A stretch of 64,000 bases of DNA, from positions 97,945 through 161,944 of the forward strand of contig DDWO01000012.1 in the NCBI GenBank assembly GCA_002345705.1, read 5' to 3'. The notes below the pieces were generated by a model, which worked only from the letters and a program-made list of their open reading frames with translations, did no database searches and was not told where the DNA came from. Both the position numbers and the translations under genes were made by a program. Of the stretch, positions 1 through 8,413 are shown one piece after another (position 1 is the first letter of the stretch; every line of letters begins with the position of its first letter). Source of the DNA: Acholeplasmataceae bacterium UBA2284. GTDB lineage: Bacteria > Bacillota_I > Bacilli_A > Acholeplasmatales > Acholeplasmataceae.

Positions 1-192
1 TTAGATCAATCCAAATCCTATATCAAAGAAAAAGCTTTAATAGCCTTTGAGCATGGATATCAACAAAAAAATGAGATTTACACATACGCAAAACAAGCAT
101 ATCCTAATGGTATCATCATTCAACTCAAGGATTTAGCAGGTAAAGATCGATTTACTTTTGTTGGAATTGGCGGAGTTCTTAGCCAAGAATAA
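1..192 (+). CDS. 3' end of an unidentified protein gene
   Basis: An open frame runs from the first base to a TAA at 190-192, giving the last 63 residues of a protein whose start lies outside the window. The visible part is a mixed alpha/beta soluble sequence ending in VGIGGVLSQE, with no membrane segment or cysteine. I do not recognise the family. Codon use resembles that of the housekeeping genes that follow. It is separated from typA by a terminator-like hairpin, so it probably belongs to a different transcription unit. Confidence 0.6.
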   Translation, partial: LDQSKSYIKEKALIAFEHGYQQKNEIYTYAKQAYPNGIIIQLKDLAGKDRFTFVGIGGVLSQE

Positions 193-258
193 TTCATATT
201 TTTAAAGTTTTTAAAGCCTTAACACTGTAAAATTAGATATAATCAACTGTATAGTCAT

Positions 259-327
259 CAAAAGAAGTCATACATCTGAAATAACATCATTTCACGGTAC
301 AAAAGACTTCGTTTTGAGACTTTTTTT
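259..327 (+). terminator. Probable intrinsic terminator upstream of typA
   Basis: CAAAAGAAGTC at 259-269 can pair with GACTTCGTTTTG at 305-316 (one bulged base). A run of seven T follows at 321-327 after a short gap. It most simply ends the upstream gene. The loop is long (about 35 nt), so a regulatory leader is a weaker alternative. Confidence 0.45.
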
Positions 328-350
328 GTTTTAAATTCTAAAAAGTAGTA

Positions 351-356
351 TATAAT
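351..356 (+). promoter_or_regulatory. typA promoter -10 element
   Basis: TATAAT at 351-356 lies 28 bases before the typA start. A poor -35 (TTGTTT at 326-331, 19-bp spacing) precedes it. The ribosome binding site GAGGG is at 374-378. The predicted 5' leader is about 20 nt. Confidence 0.5.
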
Positions 357-383
357 AAGTAAGGTTATGAAAAGAGGGTATTT

Positions 384-2201
384 ATGGAAATAAGAAACAT
401 CGCAATTATTGCCCATGTCGATCATGGTAAGACTACGCTAGTCAATCAGTTACTCAAACAAAGTGAGAGATATGATGCACATGCGCAATTAGATGATCGT
501 GTCATGGATTCAAACGACATTGAAAGAGAACGCGGGATTACGATCCTTGCTAAAAATACAGCAATTGTCTATAAAAATTATCGTATTAATATTCTAGACA
601 CTCCAGGTCATGCTGACTTTGGTGGTGAAGTAGAACGTATTATGTATATGGTAGATGGTGTATTACTTTTAGTTGATGCATATGAAGGCGTTATGCCACA
701 AACAAGATTTGTACTTAAAAAAGCACTTGAAGCGAAATTACTACCAATCGTTGTTGTTAACAAGATTGATAGAAAATACGCTGACATTCAAAGAACAGTC
801 AATGAAGTATATGATCTATTTATCGATCTAGGAGCTGATGAACATCAGCTTGATTTTCCTGTTTTATACGCATCAGGAATTCAAGGATTAGCAAATTACA
901 TTCCTCATCTAGACCTAGATATCAAAATGGAACCTATCCTAGATACAATCATTAAAGCAATCCCTCAGCCAAACCAAATCGCTGAAGGTCCACTACAATT
1001 CCAACCAGCATTAATTGATTATAATGATTATGTAGGACGTATGGGAATTGGTAAAATCTATAAGGGCACAATGCGTGTGAATGACATGGCTTCTTGTGTA
1101 CGTATGGATGGTTCAATTGTTCAATTTAGAATTCAAAAAATTCTTCAATCCATGGGCATGGAGAAAATTGAAGTTGCTGAAGCCTATGCTGGAGATATCG
1201 TATCTGTTGCAGGTCTTCCTGATATTCATGTCGGTGAAACAGTAACTGCAGTTGGTTACGAAGATGCACTACCTCACTTACATATCGATGAACCAACGGT
1301 TCAGATGACATTTTTAACCAATAGTAGTCCATTTGCAGGTAAAGAAGGAAAATTCGTTACTGCTTCGAAAATAGATGACAGATTATTTAAAGAAACTCAA
1401 AAGGATGTTAGCTTAAGAGTTGAACGTATCGGAATGACAGAAGCATGGACAGTATCTGGACGTGGAGAACTTCATTTAGGTATTCTAATTGAAAATATGA
1501 GAAGAGAAAACTATGAATTTCAAGTTTCTCGTCCAAGAGTAATTGTTAAAATTAAAGATGGAGTCAAGCATGAACCTTATGAAGATGTTCAAATTGATTG
1601 CCCATCAGAACATTTAGGTACAGTGATTGAAATGCTTGGGGAACGTAAGGGTGATTTAGTTCAAATGAACCAACACGGTGATTACTCAAGAATTCATTAC
1701 ATCATGCCTTCTCGTGGATTAATCGGTTTTATGACACAATTCTTAACAGCAACCAAGGGTTACGGTATTTTATCTCATATCTTCCTAGACTATAGACCAG
1801 TGGTCCATGATATTGTAGGAAATAGAAGAACTGGTGCTTTAATCTCATTAAATAATGGAATGACCACAGCATATGCTATTGGTAGACTTGAAGATCGTGG
1901 AGATATGTTTCTAGACCCACGTATTTCTGTTTACGAAGGTATGATTGTTGGTGAATGTAATAAAGACACTGATATGGTCGTTAACGTGACCATGGAAAAG
2001 CAATTAACCAATATGCGTTCAGCAGGTAAGGATTCTACAGTCGTTTTGAAAAAGCCAAGAGCAATGAATTTAGAGGCTTGTCTAGCGTTTATTAACGATG
2101 ATGAATTAATTGAAATTACACCAAAAAACATTCGCCTAAGAAAAGCAATTTTAAAAGCGATTGATCGTAAGAAAGCTTACTATAACGAAACTCAAGAATA
2201 A
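384..2201 (+). CDS. typA: Translational GTPase TypA/BipA
   Basis: TypA (BipA) is a ribosome-associated GTPase of the EF-G family that helps large-subunit assembly under stress and cold. The 605-aa length matches the family. The G1 loop AHVDHGKTTL begins near residue 10, the switch region ERERGITI and the G3 motif DTPGHADF follow, and NKID (G4) is near residue 125. EF-G-like domains III and V and the TypA-specific C-terminal domain fill the rest. The ATG at 384 is preceded by GAGGG at spacing 5. The gene stands alone between a leader hairpin and a terminator that starts on its stop codon. The family assignment is certain; the physiological role is taken from homologues. Confidence 0.97.
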   Translation: MEIRNIAIIAHVDHGKTTLVNQLLKQSERYDAHAQLDDRVMDSNDIERERGITILAKNTAIVYKNYRINILDTPGHADFGGEVERIMYMVDGVLLLVDAYEGVMPQTRFVLKKALEAKLLPIVVVNKIDRKYADIQRTVNEVYDLFIDLGADEHQLDFPVLYASGIQGLANYIPHLDLDIKMEPILDTIIKAIPQPNQIAEGPLQFQPALIDYNDYVGRMGIGKIYKGTMRVNDMASCVRMDGSIVQFRIQKILQSMGMEKIEVAEAYAGDIVSVAGLPDIHVGETVTAVGYEDALPHLHIDEPTVQMTFLTNSSPFAGKEGKFVTASKIDDRLFKETQKDVSLRVERIGMTEAWTVSGRGELHLGILIENMRRENYEFQVSRPRVIVKIKDGVKHEPYEDVQIDCPSEHLGTVIEMLGERKGDLVQMNQHGDYSRIHYIMPSRGLIGFMTQFLTATKGYGILSHIFLDYRPVVHDIVGNRRTGALISLNNGMTTAYAIGRLEDRGDMFLDPRISVYEGMIVGECNKDTDMVVNVTMEKQLTNMRSAGKDSTVVLKKPRAMNLEACLAFINDDELIEITPKNIRLRKAILKAIDRKKAYYNETQE

Positions 2202-2224
2202 AGATGATAAACACATCTTTTTTC
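2201..2224 (+). terminator. typA terminator
   Basis: AAGATG (2201-2206) pairs with CATCTT (2214-2219), followed by a T-rich tail. The hairpin begins on the last base of the typA stop codon. Confidence 0.75.
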
Positions 2225-2267
2225 TTTCGTTTGAAGGTAACAATTCTGGTATAAAAATATATTTTTA

Positions 2268-2276
2268 TGATATAAT
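2268..2276 (+). promoter_or_regulatory. Extended -10 promoter for rpiB-upp
   Basis: TGaTATAAT at 2268-2276 is an extended -10 element with no clear -35. The strong ribosome binding site AGGAGG is at 2295-2300, six bases before the rpiB ATG. rpiB, upp and perhaps the ATP synthase operon are read from here, since no terminator separates them. Confidence 0.65.
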
Positions 2277-2306
2277 ATCTAAAGAGTCCGATAGAGGAGG
2301 AATCAT

Positions 2307-2747
2307 ATGAGAATAGTGATTGGCAGTGATCATGGTGGCTATGAGTTAAAGGAAAAAATCAAAGCTTATTTCGACACCGAGAAAATTGATTATACTGACA
2401 TGGGAACAAGCTCAATTGATTCGGTTGATTACCCAGATTATGGGAAAAAGGTTGGCTTAGCAGTCATGAATGAAGCATACGACTTTGGTATCGCAATTTG
2501 TGGTACAGGAATCGGGATTAGTATTGCAGCAAACAAGGTTAAAGGTGTTCGCGCAGCATTAGTCTATGATGAAACGACAGCAAAACTCGCTAAAGAACAC
2601 AATAACGCTAACGTCTTAGCCTTAGGTGGAAGAACAACTGAAATAGATAAAGCCATTTTAATCATCAAAACCTTTATGGGATCCACGTTTGAACAAAGAC
2701 ATCAAACGAGAATTGATAAAATAAAAAAAATAGAGGGGAATGAATAG
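2307..2747 (+). CDS. rpiB: Ribose-5-phosphate isomerase B
   Basis: RpiB interconverts ribose 5-phosphate and ribulose 5-phosphate in the non-oxidative pentose phosphate pathway. At 146 aa it has the usual length of the RpiB/LacAB family. The N-terminal IGSDHGGYELK motif, the catalytic cysteine in ICGTGIGISIAANK (near residue 67) and the ALGGR segment are all present. It sits two bases before upp. The pairing of a ribose-phosphate enzyme with a PRPP-using salvage enzyme is metabolically sensible and common in Bacillota. Some family members act on allose 6-phosphate, but this context favours ribose. Confidence 0.94.
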   Translation: MRIVIGSDHGGYELKEKIKAYFDTEKIDYTDMGTSSIDSVDYPDYGKKVGLAVMNEAYDFGIAICGTGIGISIAANKVKGVRAALVYDETTAKLAKEHNNANVLALGGRTTEIDKAILIIKTFMGSTFEQRHQTRIDKIKKIEGNE

Positions 2748-2749
2748 AA

Positions 2750-3376
2750 ATGAGCAAAGTAGTGATTCTGAATCATCCTTTAATCGACCACAAAATGGCG
2801 CGTATTAGAGACAAGAGAACCGGAACCAAAGAGTTTAGAGAAAGTGTATCTGAAGTAGGTGGTTTGATTACTTATGAAATTACTCGTGATTTCAAAACCA
2901 AACCTGTAACGATTGAAACACCGATGTGTGAAATGACAGCGCATGAGCTGGAAAAACAAGTCGTCATCGTACCTATATTAAGAGCAGGGTTAGGAATGGT
3001 TGAAGGCATTCACAACATCATTCCAACAGCTAAAATCGGACATATCGGACTTTATAGAGATGAGGAAACATTACAACCTCAGGTTTACTATTCTAAATTT
3101 CCTAAAGATATTGAATCTAGCGTCGTATTGGTCGTCGATCCAATGCTAGCTACTGCAGGGTCTGCCTGCAAAGCAATTGAAATACTTAAGGCTAGAGGAG
3201 CTACCGATATTCGTTATGTAGGATTAGTTGGTTGTCCTGAAGGCGTAGAAAGACTACAGAAGGAGCATCCTGATGTCAGTATCTATCTTGCCGCTCTTGA
3301 TAGTCACTTAAATGAAAACGGATATATCGTTCCTGGTCTTGGAGACTGTGGGGACCGTTTATTTGGAACCAAATAA
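2750..3376 (+). CDS. upp: Uracil phosphoribosyltransferase
   Basis: Upp converts uracil and PRPP to UMP in pyrimidine salvage. The 208-aa protein has the family start (VVILNHPLIDHKMARIRDK) and the PRPP-binding loop VDPMLATAGSACKA near residue 130, with the uracil-binding GDCGDRLFGT at the C terminus. The start ATG lies two bases after the rpiB stop, with GAGGGGAATG as ribosome binding site. It directly precedes the ATP synthase genes, the same order as upp-atp in Bacillus. Confidence 0.97.
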   Translation: MSKVVILNHPLIDHKMARIRDKRTGTKEFRESVSEVGGLITYEITRDFKTKPVTIETPMCEMTAHELEKQVVIVPILRAGLGMVEGIHNIIPTAKIGHIGLYRDEETLQPQVYYSKFPKDIESSVVLVVDPMLATAGSACKAIEILKARGATDIRYVGLVGCPEGVERLQKEHPDVSIYLAALDSHLNENGYIVPGLGDCGDRLFGTK

Positions 3377-3401
3377 GAGAAATAAAACAAAAAGAATTTT
3401 T

Positions 3402-3611
3402 ATGACCTATATGGTCGTTATGCAACTCATTTTTACTGTCATCGGATTAGCCTTAATCGGTTATTACATCGGAATTAAAACAGATCCAGATGGTAATAGT
3501 TATATATACTACACAGCGATTGGTCTAGCTGTTGGTGTTTTAGTTGGTTTTATGACCTTGTATCAATGGATGAAAAGTGAGGAACGCTATGAAAGACGTA
3601 CACGTCATTAG
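3402..3611 (+). CDS. atpZ: AtpZ-like small membrane protein (ATPase gene 1 family)
   Basis: This 69-aa protein has two membrane helices joined by a short polar loop. That is the layout of the small AtpZ/AtpQ-type proteins encoded first in many F-ATPase operons and linked to Mg2+/Ca2+ handling or c-ring assembly. The frame is open from further upstream (3312), but that part overlaps upp, so I place the start at the ATG at 3402 (MTYMVVMQ). The ribosome binding site is weak. The gene overlaps the start region of the next gene. The family call rests on topology and position rather than on a strong motif. Confidence 0.65.
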   Translation: MTYMVVMQLIFTVIGLALIGYYIGIKTDPDGNSYIYYTAIGLAVGVLVGFMTLYQWMKSEERYERRTRH

Positions 3612-3987
3612 CATCATTGCTCTGATTTATTCAGTAATCTTAGCTTTGGTAACACTTATATTCTTTAATGATTATTTACTATGGGCAATACTCGGCTCTG
3701 CCGTTGCCCTTTTTAACCATAGCTTGATGATTCAGGTAACAAAGAATAAATTAACATCCTATAAGCTTGTTACGCATTTGATTCAGCGTTATGTATTTTA
3801 TATCGTGATTCTAGCGATTGTATATTTTGATACAAGAAACCTAGGAACAGATATTATGATTCAATCCTATGTATTCTTATTATTAGGAATCGCTTCAATA
3901 AAGTTTGGAGCTATCATCTATCAAACACCACTCATTAAAAAACCTAAGGAAGCTGAGGTGAAGACAAATGATACAGACAGTAATTGA
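3589..3987 (+). CDS. atpI: ATP synthase subunit I (AtpI)
   Basis: A 132-aa protein with four predicted membrane helices, located between atpZ and atpB as expected for AtpI, a chaperone for c-ring assembly. The ATG at 3589 is preferred over an in-frame ATG at 3577 because GTGAGGA lies just before it. It overlaps the end of atpZ and its own end (TGA at 3985-3987) overlaps the atpB start, so translation is probably coupled. Sequence conservation in this family is low; position and topology carry the call. Confidence 0.72.
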   Translation: MKDVHVISIIALIYSVILALVTLIFFNDYLLWAILGSAVALFNHSLMIQVTKNKLTSYKLVTHLIQRYVFYIVILAIVYFDTRNLGTDIMIQSYVFLLLGIASIKFGAIIYQTPLIKKPKEAEVKTNDTDSN

Positions 3988-4669
3988 TTACATCAATAAT
4001 CTTCCAGGATATTTTCTAACCTCATTATTCCTAATGGCTGTTATATCAATATTTGCTATTATCGTAGGATTTAGAGTATCTACGCTAGATGCGAAAGCGA
4101 AGCCAAATTTATTTATGGTTGGAATTATTTCATTTGTGGACATGATGAATAAATTCGTTAAGGGGTATGTAGGAAAGAATTGGAGATTTTTAACTCCAAT
4201 TGCATTAACAATGGCAATCTATGTATTTATCTCAAACGTTTCAGGAATCGTTGCTCTGAATTCCCCAACAAAGTATACAGCCATTACCTTTTCACTTTCA
4301 ATTACTGCTTTCTTAGTCGTTCAGGTTACAGGGTTTATTTCACAAAGCTGGAGACATTTTCTTGGAGTGTTTAAGCCACTACCCTTCATGCTTCCACTGA
4401 ACTTGATTAGTGAAGTTACACCTATTATTTCGATGGCACTTCGTTTATTTGGTAATATTGCCAGTGGTGCATTGATATTAACTGTAGTATATAAGGGGTT
4501 TTCAAGTATTGATATTCCATTTATCGGATGGGTATCCGTATTGATTACACCCGCTTTACACATGATGTTTGATATAGCCTTCGGATTAATTCAAACGCTT
4601 GTTATTGTATTGTTGACTGTAATATTCGCTTCTCAAAAGGTTGATGAAGCGGATTTAGAGATAGAATAA
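3968..4669 (+). CDS. atpB: F1Fo ATP synthase subunit a
   Basis: Subunit a forms the ion half-channels beside the c-ring. The 233-aa protein has five to six membrane helices. The conserved helix with the essential arginine is visible as ISMALRLFGNIASGAL near residue 155, and the C-terminal helix carries FGLIQTLVIVLLTVIF. The start ATG overlaps the atpI stop by 20 bases. The short N terminus is typical of Gram-positive AtpB. Confidence 0.96.
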   Translation: MIQTVIDYINNLPGYFLTSLFLMAVISIFAIIVGFRVSTLDAKAKPNLFMVGIISFVDMMNKFVKGYVGKNWRFLTPIALTMAIYVFISNVSGIVALNSPTKYTAITFSLSITAFLVVQVTGFISQSWRHFLGVFKPLPFMLPLNLISEVTPIISMALRLFGNIASGALILTVVYKGFSSIDIPFIGWVSVLITPALHMMFDIAFGLIQTLVIVLLTVIFASQKVDEADLEIE

Positions 4670-4689
4670 TTTATTAAAGGAGAAAAACA

Positions 4690-4968
4690 ATGTTAACATT
4701 TTTAAATTCTATTTTACCTTTCATTTTAGAAGTTGCCCCAGGAGATTTATCTAGTGGTTTAGCTTATGTAGGAGCAGGTATTGCCGTATTTACAGGTTTT
4801 GGTACTGCGATTGGTCAAGGTATTGCTGCATCTAAAGCAGTTGAAGCAGTTGGACGTCAGCCAGAAGCTGCTGGTAAGATTACATCAACGATGTTAATCG
4901 GTCAAGCGGTTGCTGAAACAACTGGTCTTTATGGTTTAATTATTGCATTTATTCTTGTATCAAAATAA
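4690..4968 (+). CDS. atpE: F1Fo ATP synthase subunit c with Na+-type ligand set
   Basis: This 92-aa protein is a two-helix hairpin with the polar loop RQPEA. The ion-binding carboxylate is E76 in GQAVAETTGLY. Q43 (IGQGIAAS) lies exactly 33 residues upstream, and V74, T77, T78 and Y81 surround the glutamate. Established Na+-binding c-rings such as that of Ilyobacter tartaricus use Gln32, Val63, Glu65, Ser66, Thr67 and Tyr70, with the same spacing. The sequence therefore predicts Na+ rather than H+ coupling. The strong AAAGGAG ribosome binding site fits the need for many c copies. The N terminus is about ten residues longer than the minimal family length. Confidence 0.95.
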   Translation: MLTFLNSILPFILEVAPGDLSSGLAYVGAGIAVFTGFGTAIGQGIAASKAVEAVGRQPEAAGKITSTMLIGQAVAETTGLYGLIIAFILVSK

Positions 4969-4989
4969 AAGACGAAGGATTTGATCTAA

Positions 4990-5523
4990 GTGAACGAGAT
5001 ATTTAATGAAGTCGTACTGGCAATCGAAGAAGGATTGTATTCCGTCTTGCAGAGACCAGATATTGTCGTGCTTAATCTCGTTGCATTCGCACTTTTAGTG
5101 CTGATTATCAAAAAATTTCTATGGAGCAAGGTTACAACATTTTTAGAAGCGAGACAAGCTGCTTTATCAGAAGCGCTTGACACTGCTGAAAGTGAAAGAG
5201 CACGCGCTAGAGAACTTCAGGAGAAATCGGTAAAAGATTACGAAGCAATGAAGGAAGAAACTAGACAATTAAAAGAAAAATTAACGCTTGAAGCATACAA
5301 ACAACAAGATGAAATGATAACCAATGCGAAGAAAGAAGCGAAACGTCGCTTAGACCAAGCTGAAAAGGATATCGAGTATGAAATACTACAAGCAAATGAA
5401 GACATCAAACAATCCATTAAAGAGGTTGCTTTTATTGCTGCCCAAAAGATTGTGAAAAGAGAAATTGATGAATCCGTTCATCAGGATATCATTGATGAAA
5501 TTCTTCAAGAGAGTACGAAATAA
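4990..5523 (+). CDS. atpF: F1Fo ATP synthase subunit b
   Basis: Subunit b is the peripheral stalk. The 177-aa protein has one membrane helix at about residues 25-45 and then a long charged coiled coil rich in Glu, Lys and Ala, as expected. The start is a GTG at 4990, placed by AAGGAT nine bases upstream. The stop codon overlaps the atpH start (TAATG). No oddities seen. Confidence 0.94.
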   Translation: MNEIFNEVVLAIEEGLYSVLQRPDIVVLNLVAFALLVLIIKKFLWSKVTTFLEARQAALSEALDTAESERARARELQEKSVKDYEAMKEETRQLKEKLTLEAYKQQDEMITNAKKEAKRRLDQAEKDIEYEILQANEDIKQSIKEVAFIAAQKIVKREIDESVHQDIIDEILQESTK

Positions 5524-6035
5524 TGAGTATCTCAAATTATGCGAAAGCACTCTTTTCGATTGCTAAGGAAGAAAACAAAATTGATGTCTTGACCTATCAT
5601 TTCGATGATCTAAAAGATACAGTTGACAAAAATCCGACTTGGGTGACATTAATGGACTCACCAATGGTATCATTTGAAGAAAAATCAAAGATGATAGATT
5701 CTCTTGAGTATGATAGTTCATTGATCGCTTTTTTGAAAATGCTTGCTCAAAAAAACAACATTCACTTATATCAAGAAATATATAATGAATGGACCCTGCT
5801 TTCTAGAGTTTATCAAAAGATAGCACATCTTCACATTTACTCAGCGAAGCCAGTTTCAAAGGAGGTTGAAGAGAGATTAATAAAAGCAATCACTCCTAGA
5901 TTTCCAAACCAAACGGTTTCACTTCATATTACAATCGACCCAACGCTTTTAGGGGGTCTCAAAATTGACTATCAAGGACAATCACTAGACCATTCGGTTG
6001 CGCGCGAGATAGAAGAATTATATACAACGATTTAA
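5523..6035 (+). CDS. atpH: F1Fo ATP synthase subunit delta
   Basis: Delta (OSCP) joins the peripheral stalk to the top of F1. The 170-aa protein starts SISNYAKALFSIA, the usual N-terminal helix, and ends with the family signature region DPTLLGGLKIDYQGQSLDHSV near residue 145. It is translationally coupled to atpF by a TAATG overlap and precedes atpA by 13 bases. Confidence 0.94.
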   Translation: MSISNYAKALFSIAKEENKIDVLTYHFDDLKDTVDKNPTWVTLMDSPMVSFEEKSKMIDSLEYDSSLIAFLKMLAQKNNIHLYQEIYNEWTLLSRVYQKIAHLHIYSAKPVSKEVEERLIKAITPRFPNQTVSLHITIDPTLLGGLKIDYQGQSLDHSVAREIEELYTTI

Positions 6036-6048
6036 GGTGGTGTAGAAA

Positions 6049-7554
6049 TTGTCAAAAATAAAAGTTCAAGAAATGACCGAGATCATTAAAAAGCAGATCA
6101 AGTCATTCGAGCAGGACGTCAAATTAGAAAATATTGGTAAGGTCTTAAGCGTTGGTGATGGTATTGCTATCGTTTACGGTCTTCAACAAGCCATGATGGG
6201 AGAACTCCTTGAGTTTCCTCATGACGTAAAAGGGCTTGTTTTTAACCTTGAAGAACATCATGTGGGTGTTATCCTTTTAGGTGAAAGCGACAAGATTAAA
6301 GAAGGCGATTTAGTTAAAACAACTAAACGTATCTTTGAAGTACCTGTTGGTGAAGAACTCTTAGGTAGAGTTGTAAATCCATTAGGGGAACCTCTTGATG
6401 CAGGTGGACCAATTAACGCAAAGCACTTTCTTCCTGTTGAAAGAAGAGCTCAAGGTGTTATGCAACGTGGTTCGATTAATGCATCTATGGAAACAGGAAT
6501 CAAGGTTATTGATGCTTTAGTTCCAATTGGTCGCGGACAAAGAGAATTAATTATTGGTGATAGACAAACAGGTAAAACAACACTTGCTGTCGATACAATT
6601 CTAAACCAAAAGGGAAAAAATACGATTTGTATTTACGTAGCTATTGGTCAAAAGGAATCCTCAGTTTCAACGCTTGTGCAGCTCTTTGATCAGCACCAAG
6701 CAATGGAATATACAATTGTTGTAACTGCTGGAGCATCTAGAGAAGGTACCTTATTATATCTTGCACCATTTGCTGGTGTAACCATGGGTGAATACTTCAT
6801 GGAACAAGGTAAGGATGTATTAATTGTTTATGATGATTTATCTAAGCATGCGGTAGCCTATCGTGAGCTATCCTTACTACTTAGAAGACCACCAGGAAGA
6901 GAAGCTTATCCAGGTGACGTATTCTATCTACATTCAAGATTATTAGAGCGTTCAGCACGCTTAAATGATAAATTAGGTGGTGGGTCAATTACCGCACTTC
7001 CAATTATTGAAACCAAAGCTGGAGACATTTCAGCCTACATTTCTACAAACGTTATTTCCATCACAGATGGTCAAATATTTTTAGAAGCTGAGTTATTTTA
7101 CTCAGGCATTCGTCCAGCGATTAACGCTGGTCTATCCGTTTCACGTGTCGGCGGCGCCGCACAGTGGAAGGGTATGAAAAAGGTTGCCGGAACCATTCGT
7201 ATTAACCTAGCAAACTATAGAGAACTTGAATCATTTGCTCAGTTCGGATCTGACCTAGACGCAAGCGCTAAAAAACGTCTTGAACGCGGTAGAAAGACTG
7301 TTGAAATTCTAAAACAAGATGTTCACGAACTCGTTCAAATGCCAACACAGATTGTTACGGTTTATGCCTTATCTGAAGGATTTATGGATGATTTAAATCT
7401 AGAACAAGTAAAAGCATTAGAATCTGAAATTGCTCAAGGGCTTCAAATGAATGATTTAGGTAAGAAGATTAATCAACACTTAGTTGAAACGAAGAGCTTA
7501 CCGGATAAGAAAGAACTCGATTCCTTTATTCAAGGTCTTAAGAGGTTAGTCTAA
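6049..7554 (+). CDS. atpA: F1Fo ATP synthase subunit alpha
   Basis: Alpha is the non-catalytic nucleotide-binding F1 subunit. The 501-aa protein has the P-loop GDRQTGKTTLA near residue 170 and the family motif PAINAGLSVSRVGGAAQ near residue 365. The start is a TTG at 6049, supported by AAGGTGGTG seven to fifteen bases upstream. It ends with a TAATG overlap into atpG. Confidence 0.97.
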   Translation: MSKIKVQEMTEIIKKQIKSFEQDVKLENIGKVLSVGDGIAIVYGLQQAMMGELLEFPHDVKGLVFNLEEHHVGVILLGESDKIKEGDLVKTTKRIFEVPVGEELLGRVVNPLGEPLDAGGPINAKHFLPVERRAQGVMQRGSINASMETGIKVIDALVPIGRGQRELIIGDRQTGKTTLAVDTILNQKGKNTICIYVAIGQKESSVSTLVQLFDQHQAMEYTIVVTAGASREGTLLYLAPFAGVTMGEYFMEQGKDVLIVYDDLSKHAVAYRELSLLLRRPPGREAYPGDVFYLHSRLLERSARLNDKLGGGSITALPIIETKAGDISAYISTNVISITDGQIFLEAELFYSGIRPAINAGLSVSRVGGAAQWKGMKKVAGTIRINLANYRELESFAQFGSDLDASAKKRLERGRKTVEILKQDVHELVQMPTQIVTVYALSEGFMDDLNLEQVKALESEIAQGLQMNDLGKKINQHLVETKSLPDKKELDSFIQGLKRLV

Positions 7555-8399
7555 TGGGATTAAAGGATATTAAGCTTAGAATGACGGCGATTAAAAAAAC
7601 AGCTGCCATTACACAAGCAATGCATAATATTGCTTTATCCAAAATCAAGAAGTCAACTGAGCTATTAAACCATTCCGTTCATTTTGTTACTAAGATTCAT
7701 GACATCCTAATGTACTCGGATCAAAACACGGATGAAGCACAACGCATTACTTCAGTCAATGAAGGTAAGACAAAGCTTTATGTCCTAGTTACATCAGATA
7801 GAGGGTTAGCTGGTAGCTATCATAATCAGCTATTTAAAGCCTTTCTAGAGGAAACCAAGGATTTACCTAAGGAAAGTTATAGAGTGCTTGTACTTGGTAA
7901 AAAAGGGTATTACTTCGCACTTAAGCGCAAGCTTCCAGTCATCAATGAAGAGATTATCTATAATAGAGATGACGTCGCAACCATGTACTTTAGACATTAC
8001 GCTAAAATGATTAAGGAAGTCTTCTTAGATAAGATGATTGATGAAGTGATTTTATACCATAATCACTATGTCAATACAGCAACACAAATCGTAAAAAAGG
8101 AAATAATACTTCCTGTCGTCTTTGATAAAAAGAAGATGAAGACGAAAGAACAGTTCATCTACGATGTGAGTCCAGAAGTCATTCTCAATCAAACCGTAGA
8201 TATTTATATCGAATCATCAATCTTTAAGGCACTATCTGATGCGAAGTTAAGTGAGCATGCAGCTAGAATGGTTGCTATGCGCAGTGCAACAGATAATGCA
8301 AATGATATTGTTGATCGATTACATACTTTATACCATAGAGCAAGACAACAAGAAATTACAAGCGAACTCATTGACGTCGTCAATGGTTCGAACGTTTAG
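7554..8399 (+). CDS. atpG: F1Fo ATP synthase subunit gamma
   Basis: Gamma is the rotating central shaft of F1. The 281-aa protein has the N-terminal helix motif LKDIKLRMTAIKKTAAITQAM and the C-terminal signature EHAARMVAMRSATDNA, both part of the coiled-coil shaft, around a Rossmann-like middle that begins LYVLVTSDRGLAG. It overlaps atpA by one base. Confidence 0.96.
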   Translation: MGLKDIKLRMTAIKKTAAITQAMHNIALSKIKKSTELLNHSVHFVTKIHDILMYSDQNTDEAQRITSVNEGKTKLYVLVTSDRGLAGSYHNQLFKAFLEETKDLPKESYRVLVLGKKGYYFALKRKLPVINEEIIYNRDDVATMYFRHYAKMIKEVFLDKMIDEVILYHNHYVNTATQIVKKEIILPVVFDKKKMKTKEQFIYDVSPEVILNQTVDIYIESSIFKALSDAKLSEHAARMVAMRSATDNANDIVDRLHTLYHRARQQEITSELIDVVNGSNV

Positions 8400-8413
8400 G
8401 AAAGGAGAAAAAG

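Noticed and set aside
238..330. Small RNA starting from TATAAT at 238-243 and ending at the hairpin before typA
   Set aside because: No -35 or extended -10 accompanies the TATAAT and the region is very AT-rich; the hairpin is adequately explained as an upstream terminator.
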